Below the pieces are notes generated by a model. It did no database searches. It was given only the letters and a program-made list of their open reading frames with translations, and had not been told where the DNA came from. This document shows, piece after piece, positions 26,609 through 35,315 of a DNA stretch of 64,000 nt. Numbering within the stretch: the stretch's first letter is position 1; each line of letters begins with the position of its first letter. This DNA comes from Streptomyces sp. BA2 (GTDB lineage Bacteria; Actinomycetota; Actinomycetes; Streptomycetales; Streptomycetaceae): assembly GCF_009769735.1 (NCBI RefSeq), contig NZ_WSRO01000002.1, positions 3,980,001 through 4,044,000 on the forward strand. Reading direction: 5' to 3'. Made by a program: the position numbers and the translations under genes.

Positions 26609-27979
26609 GTGACGACATCCGGCACGGCCACCGATACACCGCCACCCTCCGGAGAGCCCGCGCTGCACCGCGCGATCGGCCCCAAGCTCCTGATCCTCTT
26701 CGTGATCGGCGACATCCTCGGCACCGGCATCTACGCCACCACCGGCAAGGTCGCGGGGAAGGTCGGCGGCGCGCTGTGGCTGCCGTTCGCGATCGGCTTC
26801 GTCGTGGCGATCCTGACGGCGGCGTCGTACGTGGAGCTGGTCGGCAAGTATCCGAAGGCGGCGGGCGCCGCGCTCTACACGCAGAAGGCCTTCAAGGTCC
26901 CCTTCCTCACCTTCATCGTCGCGTTCATGGTGATGGCATCGGGGCTCTCGTCGGCGAGCGCGGCGGCGCGCGCCTTCAGCGGCGACTACCTGAGCGAGCT
27001 GACGAGCGACGCGCTCCCGCCGACGCTGATCGCGATCCTCTTCATCCTCGCGCTCGCGGCGCTGAACCTGCGGGGCGTCGCCGAGTCGGTGAAGACGAAC
27101 GTGGTCCTCACGCTCGTCGAGCTGACGGGCCTGGTCATCATCCTCGCGATCGGCGCGTACGCGGTCCTGAGCGGGGACGGGGATCCCGGGCGCCTCACAG
27201 ACTTCGAATCCCCGGGGGGCGGCACGGGCTACGCGCTGCTCACCGGCATCCTCGGGGCGACCGCGCTCGGCTTCTTCGCGTTCGTCGGCTTCGAGGACTC
27301 GGTGAACATGGCCGAGGAGACGAAGGATCCGACACGTACGTTCCCGCGGGCGATCTTCATCGGTGTCGCGGTGACGGGCACGATCTACGTCCTGGTGGCG
27401 CTGGTGTCGTCGCTGCTCGTGGACTACAAGGTGCTTGAGGGATCGAGCGGTCCGCTCCTGGAGGTCGTGAAAGCGGGCGGCATCGACTTCCCGCACAAAC
27501 TCTTCGCCCTGATCGCCCTGTTCGCGGTCACCAACTCGGCGCTGATCAACATCATGATGGCCTCGCGGCTCTGTTACGGCATGGCCAACGAGCGCATCCT
27601 GCCGCGCGCGATGGGCCGGGTCCTGGCCCGCCGCAAGACGCCCTGGGTGGGCATCGTCTTCGTCTCGCTCCTCGCCGTCGGCCTGGTGTCGACGGGCGAG
27701 ATCGAGGGCCTCGGCGACACGACGGCGTTCCTGCTGCTGTGCGTGTTCGCGGTGGTCAATGTGTCGGTCCTGGTCCTGCGCAGGGACCGGGTGGACCACG
27801 AGCACTTCCGTACGCCGACGGTGCTGCCGGTGCTTGGCGCGATCACCGCCCTGATCCTGGCGAGCCCCCTGGCGGACCGGCCCGCGGAGGTCTACATCCG
27901 GGCGGGCATCCTCGTCGCCATCGGGGTCGGCCTCTGGGTGGTCAACAAGGTGGTGATGAAGACGCGGGGCGAGGACTGA
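26609..27979 (+). CDS. APC-family amino acid permease
   Basis: 456 residues with about 12 hydrophobic segments. Early motifs are LLILFVIGDILGTGIYATTGKVAGKVGGALW and, later, GFFAFVGFEDSVNMAEETKDPTRTFPRAI, both characteristic of amino acid/polyamine/organocation carriers. The GTG at 26609 follows GGGGGAG. It lies 79 bp after the PLP decarboxylase gene and is probably co-transcribed, so the pair may form an uptake/decarboxylation or exchange unit. The substrate cannot be read from the sequence. A hairpin follows the stop. Confidence 0.88.
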   Translation: MTTSGTATDTPPPSGEPALHRAIGPKLLILFVIGDILGTGIYATTGKVAGKVGGALWLPFAIGFVVAILTAASYVELVGKYPKAAGAALYTQKAFKVPFLTFIVAFMVMASGLSSASAAARAFSGDYLSELTSDALPPTLIAILFILALAALNLRGVAESVKTNVVLTLVELTGLVIILAIGAYAVLSGDGDPGRLTDFESPGGGTGYALLTGILGATALGFFAFVGFEDSVNMAEETKDPTRTFPRAIFIGVAVTGTIYVLVALVSSLLVDYKVLEGSSGPLLEVVKAGGIDFPHKLFALIALFAVTNSALINIMMASRLCYGMANERILPRAMGRVLARRKTPWVGIVFVSLLAVGLVSTGEIEGLGDTTAFLLLCVFAVVNVSVLVLRRDRVDHEHFRTPTVLPVLGAITALILASPLADRPAEVYIRAGILVAIGVGLWVVNKVVMKTRGED

Positions 27980-28012
27980 GGGTTGCCGGCTGCCAGGGCG
28001 GGGGGCTTTGGT

Positions 28013-28039
28013 GCCCCGGCGTCGAGTTGGCGCCGGGGC
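28013..28039. terminator. Terminator between convergent genes
   Basis: A 9-bp perfect G+C stem (28013-28021 with 28031-28039) with a 9-nt loop, between the permease and the RpiR gene. Confidence 0.7.
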
Positions 28040-28052
28040 CGCCCGGTTGTCC

Positions 28053-28886
28053 CTACTCCACGAACAACCCCCGCGCCGCCGCCCCCGCATCAAACTCCTC
28101 AAGCCGCGCCTGCGCATCAGGCAGCCCGTCGCACATCGCCTCCAGGAGCACCCGCCCCAGCAGCATCGGCGCGCACGCCGTGTCGAAGGCGAGGCCCGTT
28201 CCGACCGCCGCCGGGAGGAGGAGGTCGGAGTGCGCCGCGACAGGGGCGAACGCCGAGTCCGCCACCGTCACCACGGAGAGCCCCGCAGCCTGCGCGTAAG
28301 CCAGCGCGTCCACCACCTCCCGCGGATGCCGAGGCAGCGCGAAGCAGAGGAGGGCCGAGGCTCCCGCCCGTACCGCCGCGTCGATCCGGTCGGCGAGCAT
28401 CGTGCCGCCCTCGTCGAGGAGGCGTACGTCGGGGTGGACCTTCGCCGCGAAGTACGAGAAGCCGTACGCCTGGGAGGCGGCGGCTCGCAGGCCTAGGACG
28501 GGGAGCGGGCGGGAGGAGGCGAGGAGCCGCCCGGCGCGCTCCACCGGCGCCGGGTCGGCGAGCACCTCCGCCAGGTGCCGGAGGTTCGCGATCTCCGCCT
28601 CGACCGCCTGCTGGTACTCGTTGAGGGAGGCCTCGCCCGCCTCCTCCGCGGGCGCGAGATCCCGCAGGTGCCTGCGCAGCGCCGGGTATCCGTCGAAGCC
28701 GAGCGCCACCGCGAAACGGGTGACGGAAGGCTGGCTCACCCCGGCAAGTTCCGCCAGTTCGACGCTGGAGAGGAAGGGGACGTCCCCAGCCCGCCGCACC
28801 ATGCAGTGCGCGATGCGCCGCTGCGTGGGCGTGAGCCGGTGGCCCTCGAAGAGCACTTGCAGCCGCGCCGCAGGACTGTCACTCAT
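28053..28886 (-). CDS. RpiR-family transcriptional regulator with SIS domain
   Basis: 277 residues. The N-terminal HTH_6 domain (about 1-80) has FLSSVELAELAGVSQPSVTRFAVALGFDGY. The C-terminal SIS domain (about 110-255) has VLGLRAAASQAYGFSYFAAKV and LLCFALPRHPREVVDAL. RpiR proteins usually sense phosphosugars, but members also control amino-acid catabolism. The start overlaps the ammonia-lyase-like stop as ATGA, so both are made from one mRNA. It is the best candidate to bind the related elements at 25.08 and 30.53 kb and so to control the locus, including itself. Confidence 0.88.
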   Translation of the reverse strand: MSDSPAARLQVLFEGHRLTPTQRRIAHCMVRRAGDVPFLSSVELAELAGVSQPSVTRFAVALGFDGYPALRRHLRDLAPAEEAGEASLNEYQQAVEAEIANLRHLAEVLADPAPVERAGRLLASSRPLPVLGLRAAASQAYGFSYFAAKVHPDVRLLDEGGTMLADRIDAAVRAGASALLCFALPRHPREVVDALAYAQAAGLSVVTVADSAFAPVAAHSDLLLPAAVGTGLAFDTACAPMLLGRVLLEAMCDGLPDAQARLEEFDAGAAARGLFVE

Positions 28887-30436
28887 ACCGTTCCCCTCAC
28901 AACACCCTGACTCTCACCCAGGTTTGACCACAGCTCCGTGAACCGGTCGAGCAGCCCGGCTGCCGCCGTCACATCATCCGTCAACGGCCGGTCGGCGAGC
29001 TCCGCCTCCAGTACCGAGTCCGCGAGCTCGAAGGCCCGGCCGACGGGCAGCTCCGGGTCGAGTCGCATGTCCCGCTGCCTCAACGCCCTTATCGCCGCGA
29101 CGAGTTCGCAGCCCACCACCAGGCGGTACGCCTCGCACGCCCGCAGCGTCTGCCGCGCCGCGAGCGAGGCGAAGCTGGCCTGCTCCTCGACGCCGCGGGA
29201 AAGCACCGCGTGGCCGAGGGAGGCGGGGGCGGAGAAGGCCCGCAGGTCGCCCAGCGCCGCGCCGGCCGCGTACTCCAGGATCATCACGCCCGACGACGCC
29301 GGTTCACCGTCCGCGAGGAAGGGGCGAAGGCGGGTGAAGCCCGGTTCGTTCAGCGTGGAGAGACGGGACGTCGACAGGCGGGCCGCCTGGGTCATCGCGA
29401 GCCTGAAGTGGTCCAGGGACAGGGCGAGTTGAGCGAGATAGAAGCCGCCGTGGTGGTAGGCCGCCATGTCCTCCGCCGAGATCAGCGGGTTTTCCGCCGC
29501 CGCGTTGATCTCCACCGTGAGGACGTCCTCAAGGGCGTCCGCCGCGTCGTGCGCGGGCCCGTGGATCTGCGGCACGCAGCGCAGGCCGTACGGGTCCTGG
29601 ATCCGGCCGAGCGGTGGCGTGGGGCGGTCGGGCGCGCCGAGGATCAGCCGCATCCGTTCGGCGACCATGTACGAACCCGTGTGGCGCCGCGCCTCGTGCA
29701 CGGGCAGTGCGTACGCCTCGTACGAACCGTCGACCGCCATCAGGGTCAGCGCCGCCACCACCTGCGTCGCCGCGATCAGGCCGCGCAGTTCGTGCAGGGC
29801 GAGCGCCGACTGGCCGAGGGTGAGGGCGTTGCTGCTGATCAGGGCGAGGGCGTCGTTGTTGTCGAGGGGCTGCGGCGCGGGGGCGGCGCCCGTTCCCTGC
29901 CAGGGGTGCTCGCCCGCGAGCGCGAGGCCCATCTGCGCGAGCGCGGCGATGTCGCCCGTGCCGACCGAGCCGAATTCGTTGACCCTGGGGTACGCGCCGG
30001 TTTCCAGGGCCTGGCAGAGGGCCGTGACGACGGTCGGGCGCAGGCCCGCGCCGCCCGCGAGCAGCTGGTTGGCGCGGACCGCGAGCATCGCGCGCACCTG
30101 CCGCGCGGGCAGCTCGTCGCCGATCGCTCCGGCGTGGCTGCGCAGCAGCCGCAGACCGTGGTCGGAGGCCGCCTCGGTGGGCACGGACTCATTCCGGTTG
30201 GCGCCCACTCCGGTGGAGCGGCCGTAGACGCGACCCCAGGAGGCGATCTCCCGCGCGGCGTTCCACGAGGCCTCGACTCGCTTCATCCCGTCCGTTCCGG
30301 GAACGGGCTTTGCGGTGGATTCGGCCATGCGTACGACATCTGCGACCATCAGTCCGCGGCCGTCCAGGACGACGACCGAGCCGCTGTCGTCGGTCGCCCT
30401 GGCAGGTGCCCTGTCCGCGATACGAGACGACATCAC
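28883..30436 (-). CDS. Aromatic amino acid lyase-family protein without the Ala-Ser-Gly (MIO) triad
   Basis: 517 residues aligning over full length with histidine ammonia-lyase: VYGRSTGVGAN with the catalytic-type Tyr71, the NNDALALISSNALTLGQSAL helix, QDPYGLRCVPQIHG, ENPLIS and SRGVEEQASFASLAARQ. At 156-162, where the family has GSVGASGD, it reads GSVGTGD: one residue is missing and the Ala-Ser-Gly that forms the MIO cofactor is absent. It may therefore be a lyase of another kind or non-catalytic. GTG at 30436 has GGAGGG at 7 nt; an ATG follows 3 bp later. It is divergent from a quaternary-amine type importer. Confidence 0.85.
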   Translation of the reverse strand: MMSSRIADRAPARATDDSGSVVVLDGRGLMVADVVRMAESTAKPVPGTDGMKRVEASWNAAREIASWGRVYGRSTGVGANRNESVPTEAASDHGLRLLRSHAGAIGDELPARQVRAMLAVRANQLLAGGAGLRPTVVTALCQALETGAYPRVNEFGSVGTGDIAALAQMGLALAGEHPWQGTGAAPAPQPLDNNDALALISSNALTLGQSALALHELRGLIAATQVVAALTLMAVDGSYEAYALPVHEARRHTGSYMVAERMRLILGAPDRPTPPLGRIQDPYGLRCVPQIHGPAHDAADALEDVLTVEINAAAENPLISAEDMAAYHHGGFYLAQLALSLDHFRLAMTQAARLSTSRLSTLNEPGFTRLRPFLADGEPASSGVMILEYAAGAALGDLRAFSAPASLGHAVLSRGVEEQASFASLAARQTLRACEAYRLVVGCELVAAIRALRQRDMRLDPELPVGRAFELADSVLEAELADRPLTDDVTAAAGLLDRFTELWSNLGESQGVVRGTV

Positions 30437-30520
30437 TCGTAAACCCTCCTCAACCGGACGCTCCGTCTTGCCCTGCGACCACTCGTTACCAGTGATTTAC
30501 GCCGGGGCGTGGACAAGCTA

Positions 30521-30540
30521 TTGACAATCTATTCAGTCAA
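30521..30540. promoter_or_regulatory. Candidate operator between lyase-like gene and ABC importer
   Basis: TTGAC and GTCAA arms enclose AATCTATTCA. Read on the minus strand it contains TGAATAG-N4-TCAATA, matching TGAATAG-N6-TCAATA upstream of hutU. It lies 45 bp before the ATPase start. Confidence 0.5.
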
Positions 30541-30584
30541 CGAGAACTCTGCATGACGATATACAGCCGGGCAAGGGACTCCTC

Positions 30585-31793
30585 ATGATCCAATTCGATA
30601 CGGTCCACAAGCGCTTCCCGAACGGCACAACCGCGGTCCACGACCTGACCCTTGAGATGCCGGAAGGGGGCGTGACCGTCCTCGTCGGATCTTCCGGTTG
30701 CGGCAAGACGACGACGCTCCGCATGATCAACCGAATGGTCGATCCGACCTCCGGGACGATCAGGGTGGGCGGCAAGGACGTCCTGGAGCAGGACGCCGCC
30801 GAGCTCCGCCGCTCCATCGGGTACGTGATCCAGCAGTCCGGGCTCTTCCCGCACCGCACCGTCCTGGACAACATCGCGACGGTGCCGCTGCTGCTCGGCT
30901 GGGGCCGCAGGAAGGCGCGGGCGCGGGCGGCGGAGCTCCTGGAGACGGTCGGCCTCACCGCCGACGCCGGGAAGCGCTACCCGCACCAGCTCTCCGGAGG
31001 CCAGCAGCAGCGCGTCGGCGTGGCCCGAGCGCTCGCCGCCGACCCGCCGGTACTCCTGATGGACGAGCCGTTCGGCGCGGTCGACCCCGTGGTGCGCACC
31101 CAGCTCCAGGACGAACTCCTGCGCCTCCAGCGGGAGTTGAACAAGACCATCGTCTTCGTCACGCACGACATCGACGAGGCGGTACGGCTCGGTGACCGCA
31201 TAGCCGTCTTCCGCACCGGCGGCCACCTCGTGCAGTGCGCGAGCCCCGCCGAGCTCCTGGCCCGCCCCGCGGACGACTTCGTCGCGGACTTCCTGGGCGC
31301 CGAGCGCGGCCTGAAGCTGCTCTCCCTGACGACGCTCGCGGAGGTCCCGCAGGCCCCGGCCCCGGAGGGCGGCGCGTGGACGCTGCGCTTGGACTCGGCG
31401 GGGGCACCGCTGACCTGGCGGCACAAGGACGGCGAGGCCGCGGACGTCCCCGTACGCCCGTTGCACGACACGGACTCGCTGCTGTCGGCGCTGAACGAGT
31501 CCCTGTCCGCCCCGAACGGCCTCGTGGCCCGGGTCGACGAGACGGGCGCCCTGACCGGGGTGACGTCACGGGAGGACATCCACGCCCACGCGGGCGCGGC
31601 GCACGAGAGTGGTCGGGCAGTCTGCGGGCCGGTGGGGGCTGATCGCGCAGTTCCCCGCGCCCCTGACGGGGCGCCCCTGGAAGGGGCGCGGGGCTCTGAC
31701 ATGTGCGGCTCCGCCGCGCGGGCGCAAGCGACCAAGGACGGCACAGACCCAGAGGCCACCACCGCCCCCGCCGCAGCGGACCGCACCCCGTGA
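30585..31793 (+). CDS. Quaternary-amine/glycine betaine type ABC transporter ATPase (OpuCA/ProV-like)
   Basis: 402 residues. Walker A is VGSSGCGKTTTLRM, the signature is LSGGQQQRVGVARAL, Walker B is VLLMDEPFGAVDP and the switch is VTHDIDEAVRLGD. The opening MIQFDTVHKRFPNGTTAVHDL and FPHRTVLDNIATVP are typical of the OpuC/OsmV group. A partial CBS-like C-part (about 250-335) ends VTSREDIHAHAG. Residues after about 345 are unlike the family and are encoded by a dispersed repeat (31641-31695), so the C-terminus is extended by non-native sequence. It overlaps the first permease gene by GTGA. Confidence 0.9.
   Translation: MIQFDTVHKRFPNGTTAVHDLTLEMPEGGVTVLVGSSGCGKTTTLRMINRMVDPTSGTIRVGGKDVLEQDAAELRRSIGYVIQQSGLFPHRTVLDNIATVPLLLGWGRRKARARAAELLETVGLTADAGKRYPHQLSGGQQQRVGVARALAADPPVLLMDEPFGAVDPVVRTQLQDELLRLQRELNKTIVFVTHDIDEAVRLGDRIAVFRTGGHLVQCASPAELLARPADDFVADFLGAERGLKLLSLTTLAEVPQAPAPEGGAWTLRLDSAGAPLTWRHKDGEAADVPVRPLHDTDSLLSALNESLSAPNGLVARVDETGALTGVTSREDIHAHAGAAHESGRAVCGPVGADRAVPRAPDGAPLEGARGSDMCGSAARAQATKDGTDPEATTAPAAADRTP
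31641..31695 (+). repeat. Family A repeat inside the ATPase coding region (copy 4)
   Basis: GCGCAGTTCCCCGCGCCCCT then GACGGGG, followed by an inverted part copy (GAAGGGGCGCGGGG). It is read in frame as GADRAVPRAPDGAPLEGARG within the ATPase C-terminus. Confidence 0.8.
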
Positions 31794-32437
31794 CCGTCGA
31801 CTGGTCGTGGATAGCCGACCACACCGACGACCTCACCACCCTCACCCTCTCCCACCTCCAGGCCGCCCTCACCTCCGTACTCCTCGGCCTGCTCATCTCG
31901 CTCCCCCTGGCCGTCGTCGCCCACCGCGTGCGCCCCCTGCGCGGACTGCTCCTCGGCCTGTCGAACGTCCTGTTCACCATCCCGTCCATCGCGATCTTCG
32001 TGCTGCTCCTGCCGGTCGGCGGGCTCACCCGCACCACCACCGTCATCGGCCTGACGATCTACACGCTCGTCGTGCTCCTGCGGAACACCGTCGAGGGCCT
32101 CGACTCCGTCCCCGCGAAGACGAAGGAAGCCGCCAAGGCCATGGGCACCCGGCCCCTGCGCACCCTCCTCACCGTCGAACTCCCCCTCGCCCTCCCGGTG
32201 ATCATGGCGGGCGTACGGATCGCGACGGTCATGGCGATCTCCCTCGTCTCCGTGGCCACGTACATCGGCGACGGCGGCCTCGGCCAGCTCTTCACCGACG
32301 GGTTCCAGCGCAACTTCCCGACCCCCGTCATCGTCGGCGTGGTCCTGACCCTGCTCCTCGCGCTCGTCGCGGACGCGCTGCTCGTCACCCTCCAGTACGT
32401 CCTGACTCCCTGGACCCGCCGCAAGAGGAGCGCGTGA
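31790..32437 (+). CDS. ABC transporter permease, OpuCB/OsmW type
   Basis: 215 residues, GTG start overlapping the ATPase stop. It has about five to six membrane helices and the inner-membrane coupling loop DSVPAKTKEAAKAMGTRPLRTLLTVELPLALPVIMAG (EAA motif). GLTIYTLVVLLRNTVEGL and the following AISLVSVATYIGDGGLG match the betaine/choline/carnitine permease group. It pairs with the second permease 2 bp downstream to form the membrane channel. Confidence 0.88.
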   Translation: MTVDWSWIADHTDDLTTLTLSHLQAALTSVLLGLLISLPLAVVAHRVRPLRGLLLGLSNVLFTIPSIAIFVLLLPVGGLTRTTTVIGLTIYTLVVLLRNTVEGLDSVPAKTKEAAKAMGTRPLRTLLTVELPLALPVIMAGVRIATVMAISLVSVATYIGDGGLGQLFTDGFQRNFPTPVIVGVVLTLLLALVADALLVTLQYVLTPWTRRKRSA

Positions 32438-32438
32438 C

Positions 32439-33110
32439 ATGTACGAACTCTTCAAGGACCTCGGCGCCTGGCTGGTCAGCGGCGAACAGTGGGCCGGGTC
32501 CGACGGCATCGGGCACCGCCTCGCCGAGCACCTCCAGTACTCGCTGCTCGCCACCCTGATCGCCGCCGCGATCGCGCTGCCGGTCGGGCTGCTCATCGGG
32601 CACACCGGGCGCGGTGCCTTCGTCGCCATCAACCTCTCCAGCTTCGGGCGCGCGCTGCCCACCGTCGGGCTCGTCGTCCTCGTCTTCCTGGCCAGCGGGC
32701 TGTCCATGTGGCCCGTCTACATCGCCCTCGTGGCGCTGGCCGTCCCCTCCATCGTCACCAACACCTACGCGGGGATGACCGCCGTCGACCCGGAGGTACG
32801 GGACGCCGCGCGCGGCCAGGGCATGCGCTGGCACCAGGTCCTCTTCCAGGTCGAACTGCCCCTCGCGCTCCCGCTGATCATGACCGGGCTCCGGCTCGCG
32901 CTCATCCAGGTCGTCGCGACGGCCACCATCGCCGCGTACGTCTCCTTCGGCGGGCTCGGCCGGTACGTCTTCGACGGGCTCGCCCAGCGCGACCTCGTGC
33001 AGGTGCTCGGCGGTGCCGTGCTCGTCGCGGTCGTCGCCGTCGTCCTCGATCTCGCGCTCTCCGCACTGCAGCGCGCCCTCTTCCGCCACCGCCCCGCCAA
33101 GTCGGCCTAG
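32439..33110 (+). CDS. ABC transporter permease, OpuCD/OsmY type
   Basis: 223 residues, ATG one base after the stop of the first permease. The coupling loop reads VDPEVRDAARGQGMRWHQVLFQVELPLALPLIMTGLRLALIQV, and AAYVSFGGLGRYVFDGLAQRD follows as in the betaine permeases. Two different permease subunits per transporter is the rule in OpuC/YehXYZW-type systems, and this fits. Confidence 0.88.
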   Translation: MYELFKDLGAWLVSGEQWAGSDGIGHRLAEHLQYSLLATLIAAAIALPVGLLIGHTGRGAFVAINLSSFGRALPTVGLVVLVFLASGLSMWPVYIALVALAVPSIVTNTYAGMTAVDPEVRDAARGQGMRWHQVLFQVELPLALPLIMTGLRLALIQVVATATIAAYVSFGGLGRYVFDGLAQRDLVQVLGGAVLVAVVAVVLDLALSALQRALFRHRPAKSA

Positions 33111-33121
33111 GAGCACACCAG

Positions 33122-34072
33122 ATGGCCTCCAGCAGCATCAACCGCAGGACACTCCTCGGCGGACTCTTCGCCGCGGCCTCCGTCCCCGCGCTCGCCGCGT
33201 GCAGCGGCGGCATCACCTCTCTCGACGGCGGCGGCTCCGGCGGCTCCGGCGGTGGCTCCAGCAAGAACGGCGTCACCATCGGCACCGCCAACTTCACCGA
33301 GAACCAGGTACTCGGCTACCTCTACGCGGCCGCTCTCGAAGCGGAGGGCGTGAAGACGACCGTCCGACCCAACCTCGGCACCCGCGAGATCCTCATCCCC
33401 GCGCTCAAGGGCGGGGACATCGACCTCCTGCCCGAGTACCAGGGCGCGCTCCTGCACTACCTCGACACCAAGGCGAAGGCCACCGAGGAGGGCGAGATGC
33501 AGAACGCCCTCGCCATGGCCCTGCCGCGCGGCCTGCAGATCCTCCCCTACGGCAAGGCCGAGGACTCCGACGCCTTCGTCGTCACCCGGGAGACCGCCGA
33601 CAAGTACGGCCTCAAGACCCTCGGGGACCTCGCGAAGCACAACGGCAAGCTCGTCATCGGCGCGGCGCCCGAGGTCAAGAAGCGCACGGTGGGCTCGGTG
33701 GGCCTCAAGGACGTCTACGGAGTCGAGTTCAAGGAGTTCAAGTCCCTTGATTCCTCGGGTCCGTTGGTGAAGGGCGCCCTGCGCAAGGGCGATGTCGACG
33801 TGGCGAACCTCTTCACCACCGACACCGACATCATCGCCGAGAAGTGGGTCGTGCTCACCGACCCCAAGAACCTGATCCCCGGCCAGCACGTCGTCCCGCT
33901 CATCGCCGACCGCAAGGCCGACTCGACGGTGCGGGCGGCACTCGGGCGCCTGGGCAACGCCCTGACGACCAAGGACCTCACCGAACTCAACCGCCTGGTG
34001 GACAAGGACAAGAAGGACCCCGAGGACGTCGCGAACGACTGGGCGGCGCGGCACGGGATCAGCAAGAAGTAG
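33122..34072 (+). CDS. Substrate-binding lipoprotein, OpuAC/OpuCC family
   Basis: 316 residues. It begins with twin-arginine-like NRRTLLGGLFAAASVPALAAC, where LAAC is a lipobox, so it should be a lipoprotein on the outer face of the membrane, perhaps exported by Tat. A Gly/Ser linker leads into GVTIGTANFTENQVLGYLYAAALE and LPEYQGALLHYLDT, the conserved core of quaternary-amine binding proteins. ATG at 33122 has GGAG at 8 nt. The ligand is likely a trimethylammonium compound; given the divergent lyase-like gene, a betaine of an amino acid such as hercynine or ergothioneine is worth testing. Confidence 0.88.
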   Translation: MASSSINRRTLLGGLFAAASVPALAACSGGITSLDGGGSGGSGGGSSKNGVTIGTANFTENQVLGYLYAAALEAEGVKTTVRPNLGTREILIPALKGGDIDLLPEYQGALLHYLDTKAKATEEGEMQNALAMALPRGLQILPYGKAEDSDAFVVTRETADKYGLKTLGDLAKHNGKLVIGAAPEVKKRTVGSVGLKDVYGVEFKEFKSLDSSGPLVKGALRKGDVDVANLFTTDTDIIAEKWVVLTDPKNLIPGQHVVPLIADRKADSTVRAALGRLGNALTTKDLTELNRLVDKDKKDPEDVANDWAARHGISKK

Positions 34073-34139
34073 CCCGCCGGCCCGCCGACAGGCACCCCAG
34101 CAAGAGGTAGCTCGTACAGCAGCAGGGAGTTCCCGGATC

Positions 34140-35315
34140 ATGGCAGACACTCTCGTGGAGCGGCGCTCCATCGACGTCGTCCCCGACGACGAACGGCACG
34201 GCACCGCGTTCAGCCAGTTCACCCTCTGGCTCGGCGCCAACCTCCAGATCACCGCGGTCGTCACCGGCGCACTCGCCGTCGTCTTCGGCGGCGACGTGGT
34301 CTGGTCGGTGACCGGCCTCCTGCTGGGCAATCTGCTCGGCGGCGCCGTGATGGCCCTGCACTCCGCGCAGGGGCCGAAGCTCGGCCTGCCCCAGATGATC
34401 CAGTCCCGCGCCCAGTTCGGAGTGCGGGGAGCCGTCGTACCCCTCCTGCTCGTCATCCTCATGTACGTCGGCTTCTTCGCCAGCGGCAGCGTCCTGGCCG
34501 GACAGGCCACGGCCCAGCTCACGCACACGAACGACACCACCGGCATCATCATCTTCGCGGTGGTCACGGCCGTGGTGGCGGCGGTCGGCTACCGCGTGAT
34601 CCACGTCCTGGGCCGAGTGGCGAGCGTGATCTGCGCCCTCGCCTTCATCTACCTGGGCATCCGCCTCCTGGACCGCGTGGACCTGTCCGCACTCCTGAAC
34701 GACGCGCACTTCGACCTGCCGATGTTCCTGCTCGCGGTGTCGCTCTCGGCGTCCTGGCAGCTCGCCTTCGGCCCTTACGTCGCGGACTACTCGCGCTATC
34801 TGCCGCGTACGACGTCGGGGCGGGCCACCTTCTGGTGGACCCTGTCAGGGTCGGCGCTCGGCTCGCAGTGGTCGATGACGTTCGGCGTGCTGGTGGCGGC
34901 GAGCGCGGGAGAGGCGTTCCTCGCCAACCAGGTCGGATACGTGGTCGGCCTGGGCGGCACGGGCCTGATCGCGTCGTTCCTGTACTTCGTGATCGCCCTC
35001 GGCAAGCTGACGATCAACGTGCTCAACACCTACGGCGGCTTCATGTCGATGGTGACCAGCATCAGCGGATTCCGGGGCCAGAAGGTCCTCTCGCCGCGCG
35101 GCAGGGCGGCGTACATCGCACTGATCATGGTCGCGGGCACGGTGGTGGCGCTGCTCGGCAAGGACAGCTTCCTGACGTCCTTCAAGGACTTCCTTCTCTT
35201 CCTCCTGACGTTCTTCACGCCGTGGTCGGCGATCAACCTGGCTGCCCGTCAAACTAGGTTGTTCTCATGGCAGTTCAGAGGAGCCGGAAGCCCCGGCGTG
35301 CAGGTGGCTACGTAA
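34140..35315 (+). pseudogene. NCS1-family (cytosine/purine) permease, 5' part, split by integration
   Basis: The first 367 codons encode about ten membrane segments of a nucleobase:cation symporter-1 protein: FTLWLGANLQITAVVTGAL, GVRGAVVPLLLVILMYVG and SWQLAFGPYVADYSRYLPR. At 35242 the native frame ends in TPWSAINL, and 24 foreign residues run to a stop at 35315. The missing C-terminus (VDYYLISKERYDIP and onward) lies at 40171-40497, in the right frame. The truncated product lacks its last helices and is probably inactive unless the element excises. Confidence 0.92.
35234..35241. other. attL core of the integrative element
   Basis: CAACCTGG, identical to the sequence at 40164-40171. It lies 25 bp upstream of the integrase ATG, the usual position of the attachment site beside a serine integrase gene. 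Confidence 0.85.

Noticed and set aside
26438..28117. A 559-codon open frame antisense to the permease gene
   Set aside because: Shadow of the permease; composition is charged and non-globular.
28883..30436. Annotation as ordinary hutH
   Set aside because: The Ala-Ser-Gly triad is missing, so histidine ammonia-lyase activity cannot be assumed; kept as a family member only.
34140..35315. An intact short permease ending at 35315
   Set aside because: The last 24 residues are foreign, and the missing C-terminal helices are encoded in frame after the element.
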